In this document: positions 1-8,541 of the stretch, in pieces | Layout: each line of letters starts with the position of its first letter | Numbering within the stretch: position 1 is the stretch's first letter | DNA from: Sulfurimonas sp. | Lineage (GTDB): Bacteria > Campylobacterota > Campylobacteria > Campylobacterales > Sulfurimonadaceae | Direction of reading: 5' to 3' | Length of the DNA stretch: 46,741 bases | Assembly: GCF_023228785.1 (NCBI RefSeq) | Contig: NZ_JALOAN010000017.1 | Span: 1-46,741 of the forward strand | Made by a program: the position numbers and the translations under genes | The notes under the pieces: model-generated | Databases searched by the model: none | Told to the model about the DNA's origin: nothing | The model's input: only the letters and a program-made list of their open reading frames with translations

Positions 1-2
1 AA

Positions 3-428
3 AATGAGAGACTCAGACAAAAAGTAGATAAACTTGAATGGGAAACAAAATCTCTTAGAGAGCAAAAAGAGCAGATGTTAATCCAAGAGAGAATTAGAAT
101 AGAGAAGATCTACAAAGATAAAGATGAACAGTTAAAAAATATGTTAAATGCAATATCATCTAAGTTTTTACAGCATATTCCAAAGCAAGAGTTAGTTATA
201 GAGAGTGAAGAACTTGTAGAAGCAGAGATAGAAGTTGATGAAGAAAAACCAACTCTTATCTCTTTAAAAAAGTACTTTAAAGAGAGTTCTTTGAGTGAGA
301 AAAAACTTAAAAAACTAAAACAAAAATTTAAAAAAGCGATCAAAGAAGATGACAGTAGATTTATTAGTATGGGCAAAAAGCACTATTTAGACACTTCTAA
401 ATATGACTATAGTGATTTGCTGGCTTAG
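3..428 (+). CDS. Coiled-coil hypothetical protein, 5' end outside the window
   Basis: The reading frame is open from the first bases of the window, so the gene begins upstream. The ATG at 75 is only an internal Met. The visible part, about 141 residues, is highly charged and rich in Glu, Lys and Leu. The first ~60 residues look like a coiled coil, followed by an acidic stretch (EELVEAEIEVDEEKP) and a basic helical tail ending in YDYSDLLA. I see no signal peptide, membrane segment or enzyme motif. I do not recognise the family and give no function. The next gene points the other way, so this is the end of a transcription unit. Confidence 0.7.
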   Translation, partial: NERLRQKVDKLEWETKSLREQKEQMLIQERIRIEKIYKDKDEQLKNMLNAISSKFLQHIPKQELVIESEELVEAEIEVDEEKPTLISLKKYFKESSLSEKKLKKLKQKFKKAIKEDDSRFISMGKKHYLDTSKYDYSDLLA

Positions 429-497
429 TAGCTTTTTTAATTCTCTCTTAGCCTTCGCTTTGAGGGCTTACTATTTTAGACCTAAAGCGTATTGAAA

Positions 498-2321
498 CTA
501 AATCAAAATATAAAAACAAGTTCCTACACCTAGCTCGCTCTCAACCCAGATCTCTCCTCTGTGTAACTCTGTTATGATCTTGTGTGTTATGGCTAGTCCC
601 AGCCCTGTGCCTTGTATAACATTAGTGCGTGCATTTTTACCCTGTTTAAAAGGTGTAAAGAGTGCATCTACATCTTCTTTATCCATACCTTCACCATTAT
701 CACAAATACCAAAGATATGTTTAGACTCTTTCACCTTGTGGGTTATCTCTATGGTTCCATTCTCTTTAGAAAATTTTACAGCGTTAGAGAGGATGTTTAT
801 AAGTGCTTGCTTTAGCAGTTGTTTATCAGCATAGATAGTTGTATCCTCATCAATTTCAAACATATTTAGAGTTATAGACTTCTCTATCATCTGTGCTTCA
901 CACATTACAATAGCTTCTAGGAATGTTTCTTTTATCTTTATATCGCTTGGATGAGCTAACATCTTATTTTCATCCATTTTAGAAAAGTCAAGTATGGAAT
1001 TTACGAGGGTTAAAAGATTGTCTCCTGAGAGTCTTATCTTTTTTATATACTCTTTGTCTTTATCATCTAAGTTATTGCGTCTTAGTAAAATCTGAGAAAA
1101 ACCTATAATAGCGTTTAGTGGAGTTCTAAGTTCATGCGACATATTTGCTAAGAAACGCCCCTTAGACCTTTCGGCTTCGTTTGCTTCATCTAGTGCTTTG
1201 TGGAGGTTTGTAGTGTCATAACGAATAGATAGGAACTCTTCTATCTCATCTTTGTCATTTAGTATAGGCACAATAGTTGCAAAAACATAGTAAATACTTC
1301 CATCTTTTGCTCTATTTTTAATATCTCCTTGCCAAACTTTTTTACTAAGAATGGTTTTCCATAGATCTTTAAAAACCTCTTTTGGGGTATCTTCATGCTT
1401 AACAATAGAGTGAGATCTTCCAAGAAGTTCATCTTCAGTGTAGCCCGAGATCTTGATAAAAGCATCATTTATATAAGTGATAACACCTTTTTTATTGGCT
1501 TTACTTACAATAGCTCCCATATCAACAGCTCTTTTATACTCAGAGAGTATCTTGTTGTTATAAGTGTATTTCTCTTGTAAGTTTGTATGTGTATTTTGAA
1601 GTCTTTTGTTTCTAAAGAAGTTAACTAAAAAGTAATAGATAGTCAAAACTATAAAGTTAAGTAAGATAAAGAGGATAATGTTTGTAGTTAGTGTTTGTGC
1701 GGATTCTTTAGAACTAGAGAGTGGCAGAGTGACTTCTATAATACCTCTAGCATCTCCAAGCTTCCATGTATTTTTTAAAGTATCTGGATGAGTGTTGTGG
1801 CACTCAACACAAGCTTTTTCAGACATCATATCAGCAAAAGCAGTTCTATACACAACTCTACCATCAACAAAATCTTCTCTAGCATATGGCTTATATGGAT
1901 ATGTCAAAACAAATTTTAAAGATTCTTTTTGAAATTTATCTAAGACTCTTGTTTTTCTATTTGGAAAAGGATACTCGCTATACATATTTACGCTCATATC
2001 TGCTTTTGAGGTAAAAAGCCTAGCTAAGTCATGCACAACTGTTGCAGGTAGAGGAATAGTGTTATTGTGCTCTTTATGGTCAAAGTCTATTTTTAAGTCA
2101 CTATGGTCTTTTATTTTGGTAAGTATATCATTTGTGTAGTAGGCTCTAAAGGTTTGTATATACTGAGCAAATCTTTGAGCCTCAAAAAATGCATTTTCTT
2201 TATCTTGTTCTTTTGATAGATGTGGAACTAGATAAAAAAGTCCTAAAAATATGACAACAGTTATGATAATTATTGGAAGTACCATAATGTTTTTAAATAT
2301 TTTCTTTAAAAAATTACTCAC
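498..2321 (-). CDS. Membrane histidine kinase with periplasmic heme-c (Tll0287-like) and PAS domains
   Basis: A sensor kinase of 607 residues. TM1 is at about 13-33. The periplasmic region (35-205) resembles the DUF3365/Tll0287 family and holds a CVECH heme-c motif (C171, C174, H175), so a covalently bound heme is likely to sense redox state or a gas. TM2 is at about 214-236. A PAS domain (about 262-375) carries the KHEDTPKEVFKDLW motif. HisKA has the phosphoacceptor H396 in NMSHELRTPLN, and a HATPase domain with a GTGLGLAI box closes the protein. It has no receiver domain, so phosphate probably passes to a receiver encoded in the same operon. Its start overlaps the end of the globin kinase gene by 8 nt. 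The signal it detects is inferred from the heme motif. Confidence 0.9.
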   Translation of the reverse strand: MSNFLKKIFKNIMVLPIIIITVVIFLGLFYLVPHLSKEQDKENAFFEAQRFAQYIQTFRAYYTNDILTKIKDHSDLKIDFDHKEHNNTIPLPATVVHDLARLFTSKADMSVNMYSEYPFPNRKTRVLDKFQKESLKFVLTYPYKPYAREDFVDGRVVYRTAFADMMSEKACVECHNTHPDTLKNTWKLGDARGIIEVTLPLSSSKESAQTLTTNIILFILLNFIVLTIYYFLVNFFRNKRLQNTHTNLQEKYTYNNKILSEYKRAVDMGAIVSKANKKGVITYINDAFIKISGYTEDELLGRSHSIVKHEDTPKEVFKDLWKTILSKKVWQGDIKNRAKDGSIYYVFATIVPILNDKDEIEEFLSIRYDTTNLHKALDEANEAERSKGRFLANMSHELRTPLNAIIGFSQILLRRNNLDDKDKEYIKKIRLSGDNLLTLVNSILDFSKMDENKMLAHPSDIKIKETFLEAIVMCEAQMIEKSITLNMFEIDEDTTIYADKQLLKQALINILSNAVKFSKENGTIEITHKVKESKHIFGICDNGEGMDKEDVDALFTPFKQGKNARTNVIQGTGLGLAITHKIITELHRGEIWVESELGVGTCFYILI

Positions 2322-4641
2322 TAAAATTCTCGCCTTTTATGGATGCACAGATTTGATCTATGTTGTTTTTGTTTATGATGGCCTCTAGATTTGTAGATCC
2401 TGAAAGAGATGATGAGATAGTAATCTCATCTTCGGCAGAGATTACTATAGTTGATACAAGAATGCCCTCTTTTTCCATAAACTCTAAAACTTCTGAACTG
2501 ATACCATCTGTTAGAAAAAAGTCTAAAATTACAAAGTCATACTTGTTGTTTAGAAGTAGACTTTTTGCTTTGTTTACGGTATCTGTAAAAGTAAGGTTTA
2601 CACTTTTTCTAAGATGCTCGGCCAATATTTTTTGATAGCTTGTTGAGTCTTCTACAATAAGTGCATTTCTTGCATCTTTTGGAGCTTCACTTATGCTGTA
2701 TGTATGTGATTCTATCATTGGTGTTGGCATATTAACAAAAAAGCTACTTCCTTCTCCTAGTTTGCTCTGAACCCATATATTGCCTTTATGTAGTTCTTCG
2801 ATTATTTTTTTACTTATCATAAGCCCAAGTCCTGTACCTTGTTGAAGCTTTTGGTAGTCACTATCTATCTGAGAAAAGGCTTGAAAGAGTTTTGAAATAG
2901 ACTCTGTGGATAAACCTATACCGCTATCTTTTACTTCAAATTCATACATCTGTTTTTTTGCATCGTAAGTAACATTAAGACTAACATTCCCGTTATTGTT
3001 AGTAAACTTTATAGCGTTTGTTAGTAGATTTATAAGAACTTGTTTAAAAAGTTTTGCATCTATATATAAGTTTAGTGAGACGATATTTGGCATCTTTAGT
3101 TTAATGTTTTTCTCTTGTGCTAAAGGTTGCACTAGGGTTGAGACTTCGCTTATAACACTTGAAATATTGCTAAGTTTAGGACTAAACTGCATCTTTCCAG
3201 CTTCTAGTTTTGCAAAATCTAAGATAGTGTTTACAAGATCCAACAAGTTTTTACCAGCTATATGGATCTTGACTACATAGTTTTTTATAGTATCAGGTGT
3301 ATCTTTTTTCATCATTATGATTTGAGAAAAACCAGTTATTGCATTTAGTGGAGTTCTAAGTTCATGTGACATATTTGCTAAAAAGATATCTTTTGATTTG
3401 TTAGCATTTTCAGCCTTATCAGCAAAAGATATAAGTGAGCTTTCTCTCTCTTTTGCAGAAAAGTGTAGATCTAAAACTTCTATGAGTATACTTAACATTT
3501 CATAAACATAATCGTTTGCGTAGTCTTGTTTTAGTCTTATGCCTAAGTAGATGTTTTTAGCAGAGTGTCTTAACATCTTTTTGATGTTGTAACTATCATC
3601 TGCTAGCGTGTTGTGATCTATGTAAATATCATCAATAGCCCATTGAAACTCATCAAAAGTTTTTTGTAAAACACTCCTAAACATCTTATCAAAATCATCA
3701 AAATACTCTTTTTTATGAAAAAGCTCGGTAATGTTTTTCATAGATTTTATACCTGCATTTAAGGCTACATGACCATCTTCTATGGACTTGTTTAATGATT
3801 TGTCTAGTACTTCTTTTAACTCTTGTGTAATGTTTGAGATATTGTCTTTAGAGCCTTGCATTAACTCTTTGTCATCTTCTTTTAGAGCTTGTTTAAAAGC
3901 TACAAACTCTTTATGCCACTCATCATGCAAAGATGTGACACTTTGTAGTTTATCGCTTAAGATATACTCATATTTTTCATCATTTTTTAAAATATCTAAA
4001 ATCTTTCCAAAAGCACATTTTTTTGAATCTTCTTGAATGTTATCTATATTTTTTATGGTACTTTTGGCGTCTTTAATACTATCTATCTTTTTCATATTTT
4101 GCTTGTGATACTCAAAACCTATGTAGAGCTCATTTTGTGCATTAAAACCTTTTAGGTTTTGGATAGAGTCGGTGTAGATCTTGTTTTTTTGTATATAGTA
4201 TCCATCATTCATCACATACTCTACGAGTCTAAGTATTTTTTTGATGAGACATATATGCTGCTTTACAAACTCATTTACTTTGGCTAGTTTTTTTAAAACT
4301 TCATTTATGGCTAAAAAGCCATGAACGACTTTTGGAGGCTCAAGTTTTATAGAAAAATGGATAGAGCCTATGTAGTGGATTCTGTCTATATAAGACTCGT
4401 CAATGGGAGCAGTCAGCACAAAAGCAATAAACTCTTTTATGTTCTTTATAAGCCTATTTGCATCTGTGTGAGCTAAGTAGATAGAGAGTTTAGGATTTTT
4501 AAGTAGATAGTTCTTAACAAAATCATCAACAACTATATTTGAGATAGAATGAGCAAATTCACAAAAAACGACTCTTGATTCAAGGTCTTCTTTAGAGATT
4601 AGGAAGTTAGCCAACAACTCATCTATTTGCGTTTGTGTCAT
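2314..4641 (-). CDS. Globin-coupled hybrid histidine kinase
   Basis: A soluble kinase of 775 residues. Residues 1-150 look like a globin-coupled-sensor domain: the pattern YIGSIHFSIKLEPP places the likely proximal heme ligand at H95. This suggests sensing of O2, NO or CO. A long helical middle region (about 160-410) contains a His cluster (LHDEWH, H239 and H243) that I cannot assign. HisKA has H426 in NMSHELRTPLN. HATPase has the N box (about 535-545) and GTGLGL (602-607). The C-terminal receiver (about 657-770) carries VEDS and D707 in VILDFFL, so this is a hybrid kinase. No transmembrane segment is visible. Third gene of the operon, 11 bases after the receiver gene and overlapping the next kinase by 8 nt. 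Confidence 0.88.
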   Translation of the reverse strand: MTQTQIDELLANFLISKEDLESRVVFCEFAHSISNIVVDDFVKNYLLKNPKLSIYLAHTDANRLIKNIKEFIAFVLTAPIDESYIDRIHYIGSIHFSIKLEPPKVVHGFLAINEVLKKLAKVNEFVKQHICLIKKILRLVEYVMNDGYYIQKNKIYTDSIQNLKGFNAQNELYIGFEYHKQNMKKIDSIKDAKSTIKNIDNIQEDSKKCAFGKILDILKNDEKYEYILSDKLQSVTSLHDEWHKEFVAFKQALKEDDKELMQGSKDNISNITQELKEVLDKSLNKSIEDGHVALNAGIKSMKNITELFHKKEYFDDFDKMFRSVLQKTFDEFQWAIDDIYIDHNTLADDSYNIKKMLRHSAKNIYLGIRLKQDYANDYVYEMLSILIEVLDLHFSAKERESSLISFADKAENANKSKDIFLANMSHELRTPLNAITGFSQIIMMKKDTPDTIKNYVVKIHIAGKNLLDLVNTILDFAKLEAGKMQFSPKLSNISSVISEVSTLVQPLAQEKNIKLKMPNIVSLNLYIDAKLFKQVLINLLTNAIKFTNNNGNVSLNVTYDAKKQMYEFEVKDSGIGLSTESISKLFQAFSQIDSDYQKLQQGTGLGLMISKKIIEELHKGNIWVQSKLGEGSSFFVNMPTPMIESHTYSISEAPKDARNALIVEDSTSYQKILAEHLRKSVNLTFTDTVNKAKSLLLNNKYDFVILDFFLTDGISSEVLEFMEKEGILVSTIVISAEDEITISSSLSGSTNLEAIINKNNIDQICASIKGENFSE

Positions 4642-4652
4642 TTCATATACCT

Positions 4653-5009
4653 TTAGATGTATTTTTGCAGAGTGCTCTCAAGTTCATTCATGTCTATGGG
4701 CTTGGATATGTAGTCGTTAAATCCATGCATCAGCATTTTCTCTTTATCTCCAGAGACAGCAAGTGCAGTTACAGCTATGATGGGCTTTAAAAAATTGTGC
4801 TCTTTTCTTAAGATATCGTGAAGTTCAAAACCATTTATCTCTGGCATATCAATATCACTCAAAATCAAATCATAGCTTGAGATCTCAAGCCCTAAAACAT
4901 CATTTGCACTCTCATACGTTTCTACATTTACATCTTCAAAGAGAATCTCAATCATGTCATTTAAAACTATTCTGTTTAACTCATTGTCATCTACAAAAAG
5001 TATCTTCAT
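4653..5009 (-). CDS. Stand-alone response-regulator receiver (CheY-like)
   Basis: 118 residues covering one receiver domain and nothing else. The acidic pocket is VDDNE (D7, D8), the phosphoacceptor is D52 in LSDIDMPEINGFEL, the conserved Thr lies in AVTALAV, and the Lys is in ISKPIDM. With no output domain it probably works as a phosphorelay shuttle or through protein contacts, between the two kinases downstream and the HD-GYP regulator upstream. It overlaps the HD-GYP gene by 4 nt (ATGA), so the two are probably translationally coupled. Confidence 0.92.
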   Translation of the reverse strand: MKILFVDDNELNRIVLNDMIEILFEDVNVETYESANDVLGLEISSYDLILSDIDMPEINGFELHDILRKEHNFLKPIIAVTALAVSGDKEKMLMHGFNDYISKPIDMNELESTLQKYI

Positions 5010-6112
5010 TGTCTTTCCTCAAGAGTCCGTATATCACAGTCAGTAAAATCTTCATCTCTATATTTTTCTTTGATTTTTAAAAACTCATCTAGATTATTTA
5101 AAAAAAGTGTTATAAGAAGTGGATCAAAATGAGTGCCTGAATCTTGTTTCATTATGCTTAAAACCTTCTCAAGTTCCATAGCTTCTTTGTAGCATCTCTT
5201 TGAACTTAGTGCGTCAAAAACATCAGCAACCGTAATTATCCTAGCGTAGATGTGAATATCTTTACCGCTTAGTCCATTTGGATAGCCTGTCCCATCCCAT
5301 TTTTCATGGTGTTGCAAGGCTATGATGCGACCTGCATTTATAACAGGAAACCTCTCAGCCCCTTCAAGCATCTTAGCCCCAATAACGGAGTGTTGCTTCA
5401 TAATCTCAAACTCATGAGGCTCAAATCTACCAGGCTTTAGTAAGATCTTGTCAGGGATCCCAACTTTGCCAATATCATGAAGTGGTGCAGCATAAAGCAC
5501 AAGCTCACTCTCTTCTTTATCTAAGCCATAAAGTCTAGCTAAAAGCTCAGAGTAAAGGCTCATACGCTTTATATGTCCACCAGTTTCCAAGTCTCTAAAT
5601 TCACTAGCACGACCAAGTCTTATGGAGATCTCATACTCAGTCTCTTTGGAGAGTTTTAGAGCTTCTTGAAGCTCAATGGTTCTAAGTTGTACCTGTTTTT
5701 CCAAGATCTCGGTTTGGTTGATTATCTGTTCATGATAGCGATTTAGTTTTGCATAGTTTAGAGTTCTAGCACAGAGGACTTCTATATCGTAAGGCTTGCT
5801 TATAAAGTCGCTAGCACCTAGTTTTAGTGCCTCGCTTTCTCTCTCTGTGTTTGCAGTTACCATAAGTATAGGAAGTAGTTTTAATTTTGGATTTTGTTTT
5901 ATAATTTTTAGAGCTTCCATGCCATCCATCATAGGCATACTTATATCTAGAAGAACTACATCAAACTTCTTTTGTTCCAATAGATCTAAGGCTTCTTGTG
6001 CATTTACAGCGTTTGTGATTTTGACATTTGTGTACTCCAAAAATGCGGCTTCTATTAAGTCGAGATTGAAAGGTTCATCATCCACAGCAAGAATAGAGAA
6101 ATTGTCCATCAT
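5006..6112 (-). CDS. REC-HD-GYP response regulator (c-di-GMP phosphodiesterase)
   Basis: 368 residues, RpfG-like. The N-terminal receiver has DDE at 11-13 and the phosphoacceptor D56 in LLDISMPMMDG. A coiled linker (about 125-165) leads to an HD-GYP domain with HDIGKVGIP (H212, D213), the HHE at 268-270 and WDGTGYPNG (GYP 276-278). All key catalytic residues are present, so it should hydrolyse c-di-GMP. It is the first gene of the four-gene signalling operon, so the kinases downstream probably control it. The start ATG has GGAG upstream (6119-6122 on the complementary strand). The tail after the HD-GYP core is short and acidic. Confidence 0.93.
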   Translation of the reverse strand: MMDNFSILAVDDEPFNLDLIEAAFLEYTNVKITNAVNAQEALDLLEQKKFDVVLLDISMPMMDGMEALKIIKQNPKLKLLPILMVTANTERESEALKLGASDFISKPYDIEVLCARTLNYAKLNRYHEQIINQTEILEKQVQLRTIELQEALKLSKETEYEISIRLGRASEFRDLETGGHIKRMSLYSELLARLYGLDKEESELVLYAAPLHDIGKVGIPDKILLKPGRFEPHEFEIMKQHSVIGAKMLEGAERFPVINAGRIIALQHHEKWDGTGYPNGLSGKDIHIYARIITVADVFDALSSKRCYKEAMELEKVLSIMKQDSGTHFDPLLITLFLNNLDEFLKIKEKYRDEDFTDCDIRTLEERQ

Positions 6113-6139
6113 TTGTACTCCAAAAATATACTTTTACTC

Positions 6140-6145
6140 ATTTTA
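6140..6145 (-). promoter_or_regulatory. Likely -10 box of the HD-GYP/kinase operon
   Basis: On the minus strand this reads TAAAAT, 28 bases upstream of the first ATG (6112), with GGAG in between. No clear -35 is visible, which is usual for housekeeping promoters in this phylum. Sequence match only. Confidence 0.4.
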
Positions 6146-6267
6146 CATCACAGTTACTATGCTTTAGCTTATTTTTTACTTTGGTTTTGTTGTGAGAAAA
6201 TTGTTAAAATATAAGTCTTTAGAGTAGATTTAGTAACATAAAGGTAAAATCACACTCTTTTAAATGT

Positions 6268-6355
6268 GGACAGTTGGGAGAGTGGCCGAATCCGCTACCT
6301 TGGAAAGGTAGTGTAGGGTAACTTACCGAGGGTTCGAATCCCTCACTGTCCACCA
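6268..6355 (+). tRNA. tRNA-Ser (anticodon GGA)
   Basis: 88 nt with encoded CCA. The acceptor stem GGACAGT (6268-6274) pairs with ACTGTCC (6345-6351), followed by discriminator A and CCA (6353-6355). The anticodon loop TTGGAAA gives GGA, flanked by CTACC and GGTAG. A long variable arm (GTAGG, loop, CTTAC) is typical of a class II tRNA. The T arm is GAGGG-TTCGAAT-CCCTC. It reads UCC and UCU codons. A possible -10 (TAAAAT, 6205-6210) lies about 58 bases upstream. The flanking stretches (6113-6267 and 6356-6454) hold no gene that I can see. Confidence 0.97.
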
Positions 6356-6454
6356 CTATCATACTACTAGTCTATAAACATCCCCAAGTCTCTCTTAAGA
6401 AATATCTCTATACAATAGTTCCATGTTAATCAAGTTGTTACGCAAGGATAAAAA

Positions 6455-6697
6455 ATGGATTTAATACTTTTACAATCATTCTTACTTTGGTGCTCTCTTA
6501 TCAACATCTCTATACTTTTGATATGGTTTGCAATGTTTGTAGTGGCTCATGAATTTATCTACAACCTACACAGCAGATGGTTTAAAATATCATATGAAAA
6601 ATTTGACTCTATTCACTACAGTGCGATGGCATTTTGGAAGCTATCGGTTTTCTTATTTAATCTTGTTCCATATATTGTTTTGGGGATTATTTCATAA
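6455..6697 (+). CDS. DUF6868 family small membrane protein
   Basis: 80 residues with two hydrophobic helices (about 8-32 and 60-79). The conserved-looking centre AHEFIYNLHSRWFKIS plus FDSIHYSAMAFWK matches my memory of the DUF6868 family, which has no known function. The start ATG is preceded by AAGGAT. It lies 27 bases upstream of pcm and may be co-transcribed with it. I assign the family from pattern only. Confidence 0.7.
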   Translation: MDLILLQSFLLWCSLINISILLIWFAMFVVAHEFIYNLHSRWFKISYEKFDSIHYSAMAFWKLSVFLFNLVPYIVLGIIS

Positions 6698-6724
6698 AAT
6701 ATTTATAATTTGTAAGGAGAGAAT

Positions 6725-7354
6725 ATGCTTGAGAGAGATTTTAAAGCAGCAAATAACAGAATGGTTGACTATCTTGTAAATGTCGGGACACTTCGCTCTA
6801 ACAGAGTTATAGAAGCTTTTAGAAATATCAATAGAGCTGATTTTGTAGTTGATAGGTATTCTAAAAATATTTATGAGGATTATCCTCTTAGTATAGGCAA
6901 CGGACAGACAATCTCTCAACCTAGAACTGTAGCTATGATGCTTGAGATGCTCTCGCCAAATGAGGCGGATAAGATTTTAGATATAGGAAGTGGCTCTGGA
7001 TGGACAACGGCACTTTTGGCTTATATTGTGGGAGAGAGTGGCTCCGTAGTAGGAGTTGAGAGAGTTGGTGAGCTTGTGAAGTTTGGAAACACAAACCTAA
7101 AAAAGTACAAATTTAAAAATGCTAAGATAGTAGAAGCTGGGGATGAACTAGGTATCCCAGATGAGGAATTTGACCGCATCTTAGTCTCTGCAGCTGCGGC
7201 TGAACTTCCATATGAGTTAATAGAGCAGTTAAGGGTTGGTGGAAAACTTATCATCCCGATACGAAGTTCGATTTTTGAGATCATTAAAAAAGAGGATGGG
7301 AGCTTTGATGCTAATGAGCACTATGGCTTTACCTTCGTTCCGCTGATTTATTGA
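6725..7354 (+). CDS. pcm: Protein-L-isoaspartate O-methyltransferase
   Basis: 209 residues, the usual family length. It methylates L-isoaspartyl residues in damaged proteins using S-adenosylmethionine, which lets them return to normal aspartate. Visible motifs are the substrate-loop GQTISQP (60-66), SAM motif I LDIGSGSGWTT (85-95), and a post-I acidic residue in VVGVERV. A strong AAGGAG lies upstream of the ATG. It should be cytosolic. The radical SAM gene follows after 16 bases, so these two probably share a transcript. Confidence 0.93.
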   Translation: MLERDFKAANNRMVDYLVNVGTLRSNRVIEAFRNINRADFVVDRYSKNIYEDYPLSIGNGQTISQPRTVAMMLEMLSPNEADKILDIGSGSGWTTALLAYIVGESGSVVGVERVGELVKFGNTNLKKYKFKNAKIVEAGDELGIPDEEFDRILVSAAAAELPYELIEQLRVGGKLIIPIRSSIFEIIKKEDGSFDANEHYGFTFVPLIY

Positions 7355-7370
7355 GATAAAGGAGCAAAAA

Positions 7371-8396
7371 ATGTCACAAACAGCATGGCTTAGTAAGAAG
7401 TTAGAAAGTGGGAAGATCTTGTGTCAGGCTTGTGCTCATGTTTGTAAGCTTGATGAGGGTGAGTATGGTGTTTGTGGAGTTAGACAAGTTCTAGGTGGGG
7501 AGCTGAAACTCCTGGTTTACGGGTTAGCTGCTGCTGTAAATGTAGATCCAGTAGAGAAAAAGCCGATGTTTCACTTTTTGCCAAAAACTAGAGTCTTCTC
7601 AGTAGGAACAGTAGGATGCAATCTCTCCTGCCAATTTTGTCAAAACTTCGATATCTCTCAATATCCAAAAGAGCCACCTCACAAGATAGCAGGTCGTGAA
7701 TTTCCTCCACAAAAAATCGTAGAAGCTGCACTTGAACATAGTTGTGAATCCATCGCTTACACCTATAACGAGCCGATTGTATTTTTTGAATATACCTATG
7801 ACACCGCAAAACTAGCACACGCAAAGGGGATAAAAAACATCTATGTCACAAGTGGTTATGAGACAAAAAAAGCTATAGATCTGCTTGAGCCTTATATAGA
7901 TGGGATGAACATAGATATCAAATCTTTTAGAGAAAAGTTTTACAAAGAGATCTGTGGGGCAAGTCTAAAGCCTGTGCTTGAAGCGGTAAAGTATGCTCAT
8001 GAAAAAGGTATCTGGATAGAGATAACAACGCTTCTCATTCCTGATAAAAATGACTCTGATGAGGAGATAAGAGATATAGCAAAATTTATAGCAAGCCTTG
8101 ATAGAACCATCCCGTGGCATCTCTCAGCATTTCATCCAACTTATAAAATGCTAGATATCCCTCGCACTCCAGAGTCAACTCTTCTTCGTGCTTACAAGAT
8201 AGGTCAAGAAGAGGGGTTAAAGTATCTCTATATCGGCAATGTTGATAATGGGGATTTTGAGTCTACATATTGCCCAAGTTGTAAAAATAGAGTTATTGAT
8301 AGAAGTGGAAATATTGGGCAATTTGTCACAAATGAGCTTGATGAAAATGGTAAGTGCCCATATTGTGCTTATATTTTAGAGGGTGTGTGGAACTAG
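7371..8396 (+). CDS. amrS: AmmeMemoRadiSam-system radical SAM enzyme (AmrS type)
   Basis: 341 residues. The [4Fe-4S] cluster motif is CNLSCQFC (C83, C87, C90). It has the N-terminal Cys set (C18, C21, C25, C35) of this PflA-like family, and a C-terminal rubredoxin/zinc-ribbon-like pair, CPSC and CPYC. Members of this family are usually encoded with the AmrA and Memo-like AmrB partners. Neither partner is in this window. The reaction it catalyses is not known to me. It follows pcm closely. Confidence 0.85.
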   Translation: MSQTAWLSKKLESGKILCQACAHVCKLDEGEYGVCGVRQVLGGELKLLVYGLAAAVNVDPVEKKPMFHFLPKTRVFSVGTVGCNLSCQFCQNFDISQYPKEPPHKIAGREFPPQKIVEAALEHSCESIAYTYNEPIVFFEYTYDTAKLAHAKGIKNIYVTSGYETKKAIDLLEPYIDGMNIDIKSFREKFYKEICGASLKPVLEAVKYAHEKGIWIEITTLLIPDKNDSDEEIRDIAKFIASLDRTIPWHLSAFHPTYKMLDIPRTPESTLLRAYKIGQEEGLKYLYIGNVDNGDFESTYCPSCKNRVIDRSGNIGQFVTNELDENGKCPYCAYILEGVWN

Positions 8397-8432
8397 GCTT
8401 GTAATCTTCAACCATATTTTTGAAAGTGGTGG

Positions 8433-8438
8433 TATAAT
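8433..8438 (+). promoter_or_regulatory. -10 box, distal promoter of the 8542 lipoprotein gene
   Basis: TATAAT in GGTGGTATAATTTT, about 104 bases upstream of the TTG start. A second -10 lies at 8510-8515. Sequence match only. Confidence 0.4.
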
Positions 8439-8488
8439 TTTCGACATAAGCTGAGCCTAGCTTAAGCTGTAGGTAGTTTTGATAATTT

Positions 8489-8503
8489 ACAAGAACTTCT
8501 TGT
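8489..8503 (+). promoter_or_regulatory. 15-bp perfect palindrome, possible operator, beside a second -10 box
   Basis: ACAAGAA-C-TTCTTGT is a perfect inverted repeat. It ends 6 bases before TATAAT at 8510-8515, so it covers the -35/spacer region of the proximal promoter. That is a typical place for a repressor site. A second small palindrome, GGCAATTTGCC, follows at 8517-8527. No regulator is identified. Confidence 0.4.
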
Positions 8504-8541
8504 GAAAATTATAATAGGCAATTTGCCGACAAAGGATTAAA

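Noticed and set aside
429..497. Terminator after the first gene
   Set aside because: AGCC...GGCT forms only a 4-5 bp stem, too weak to call.
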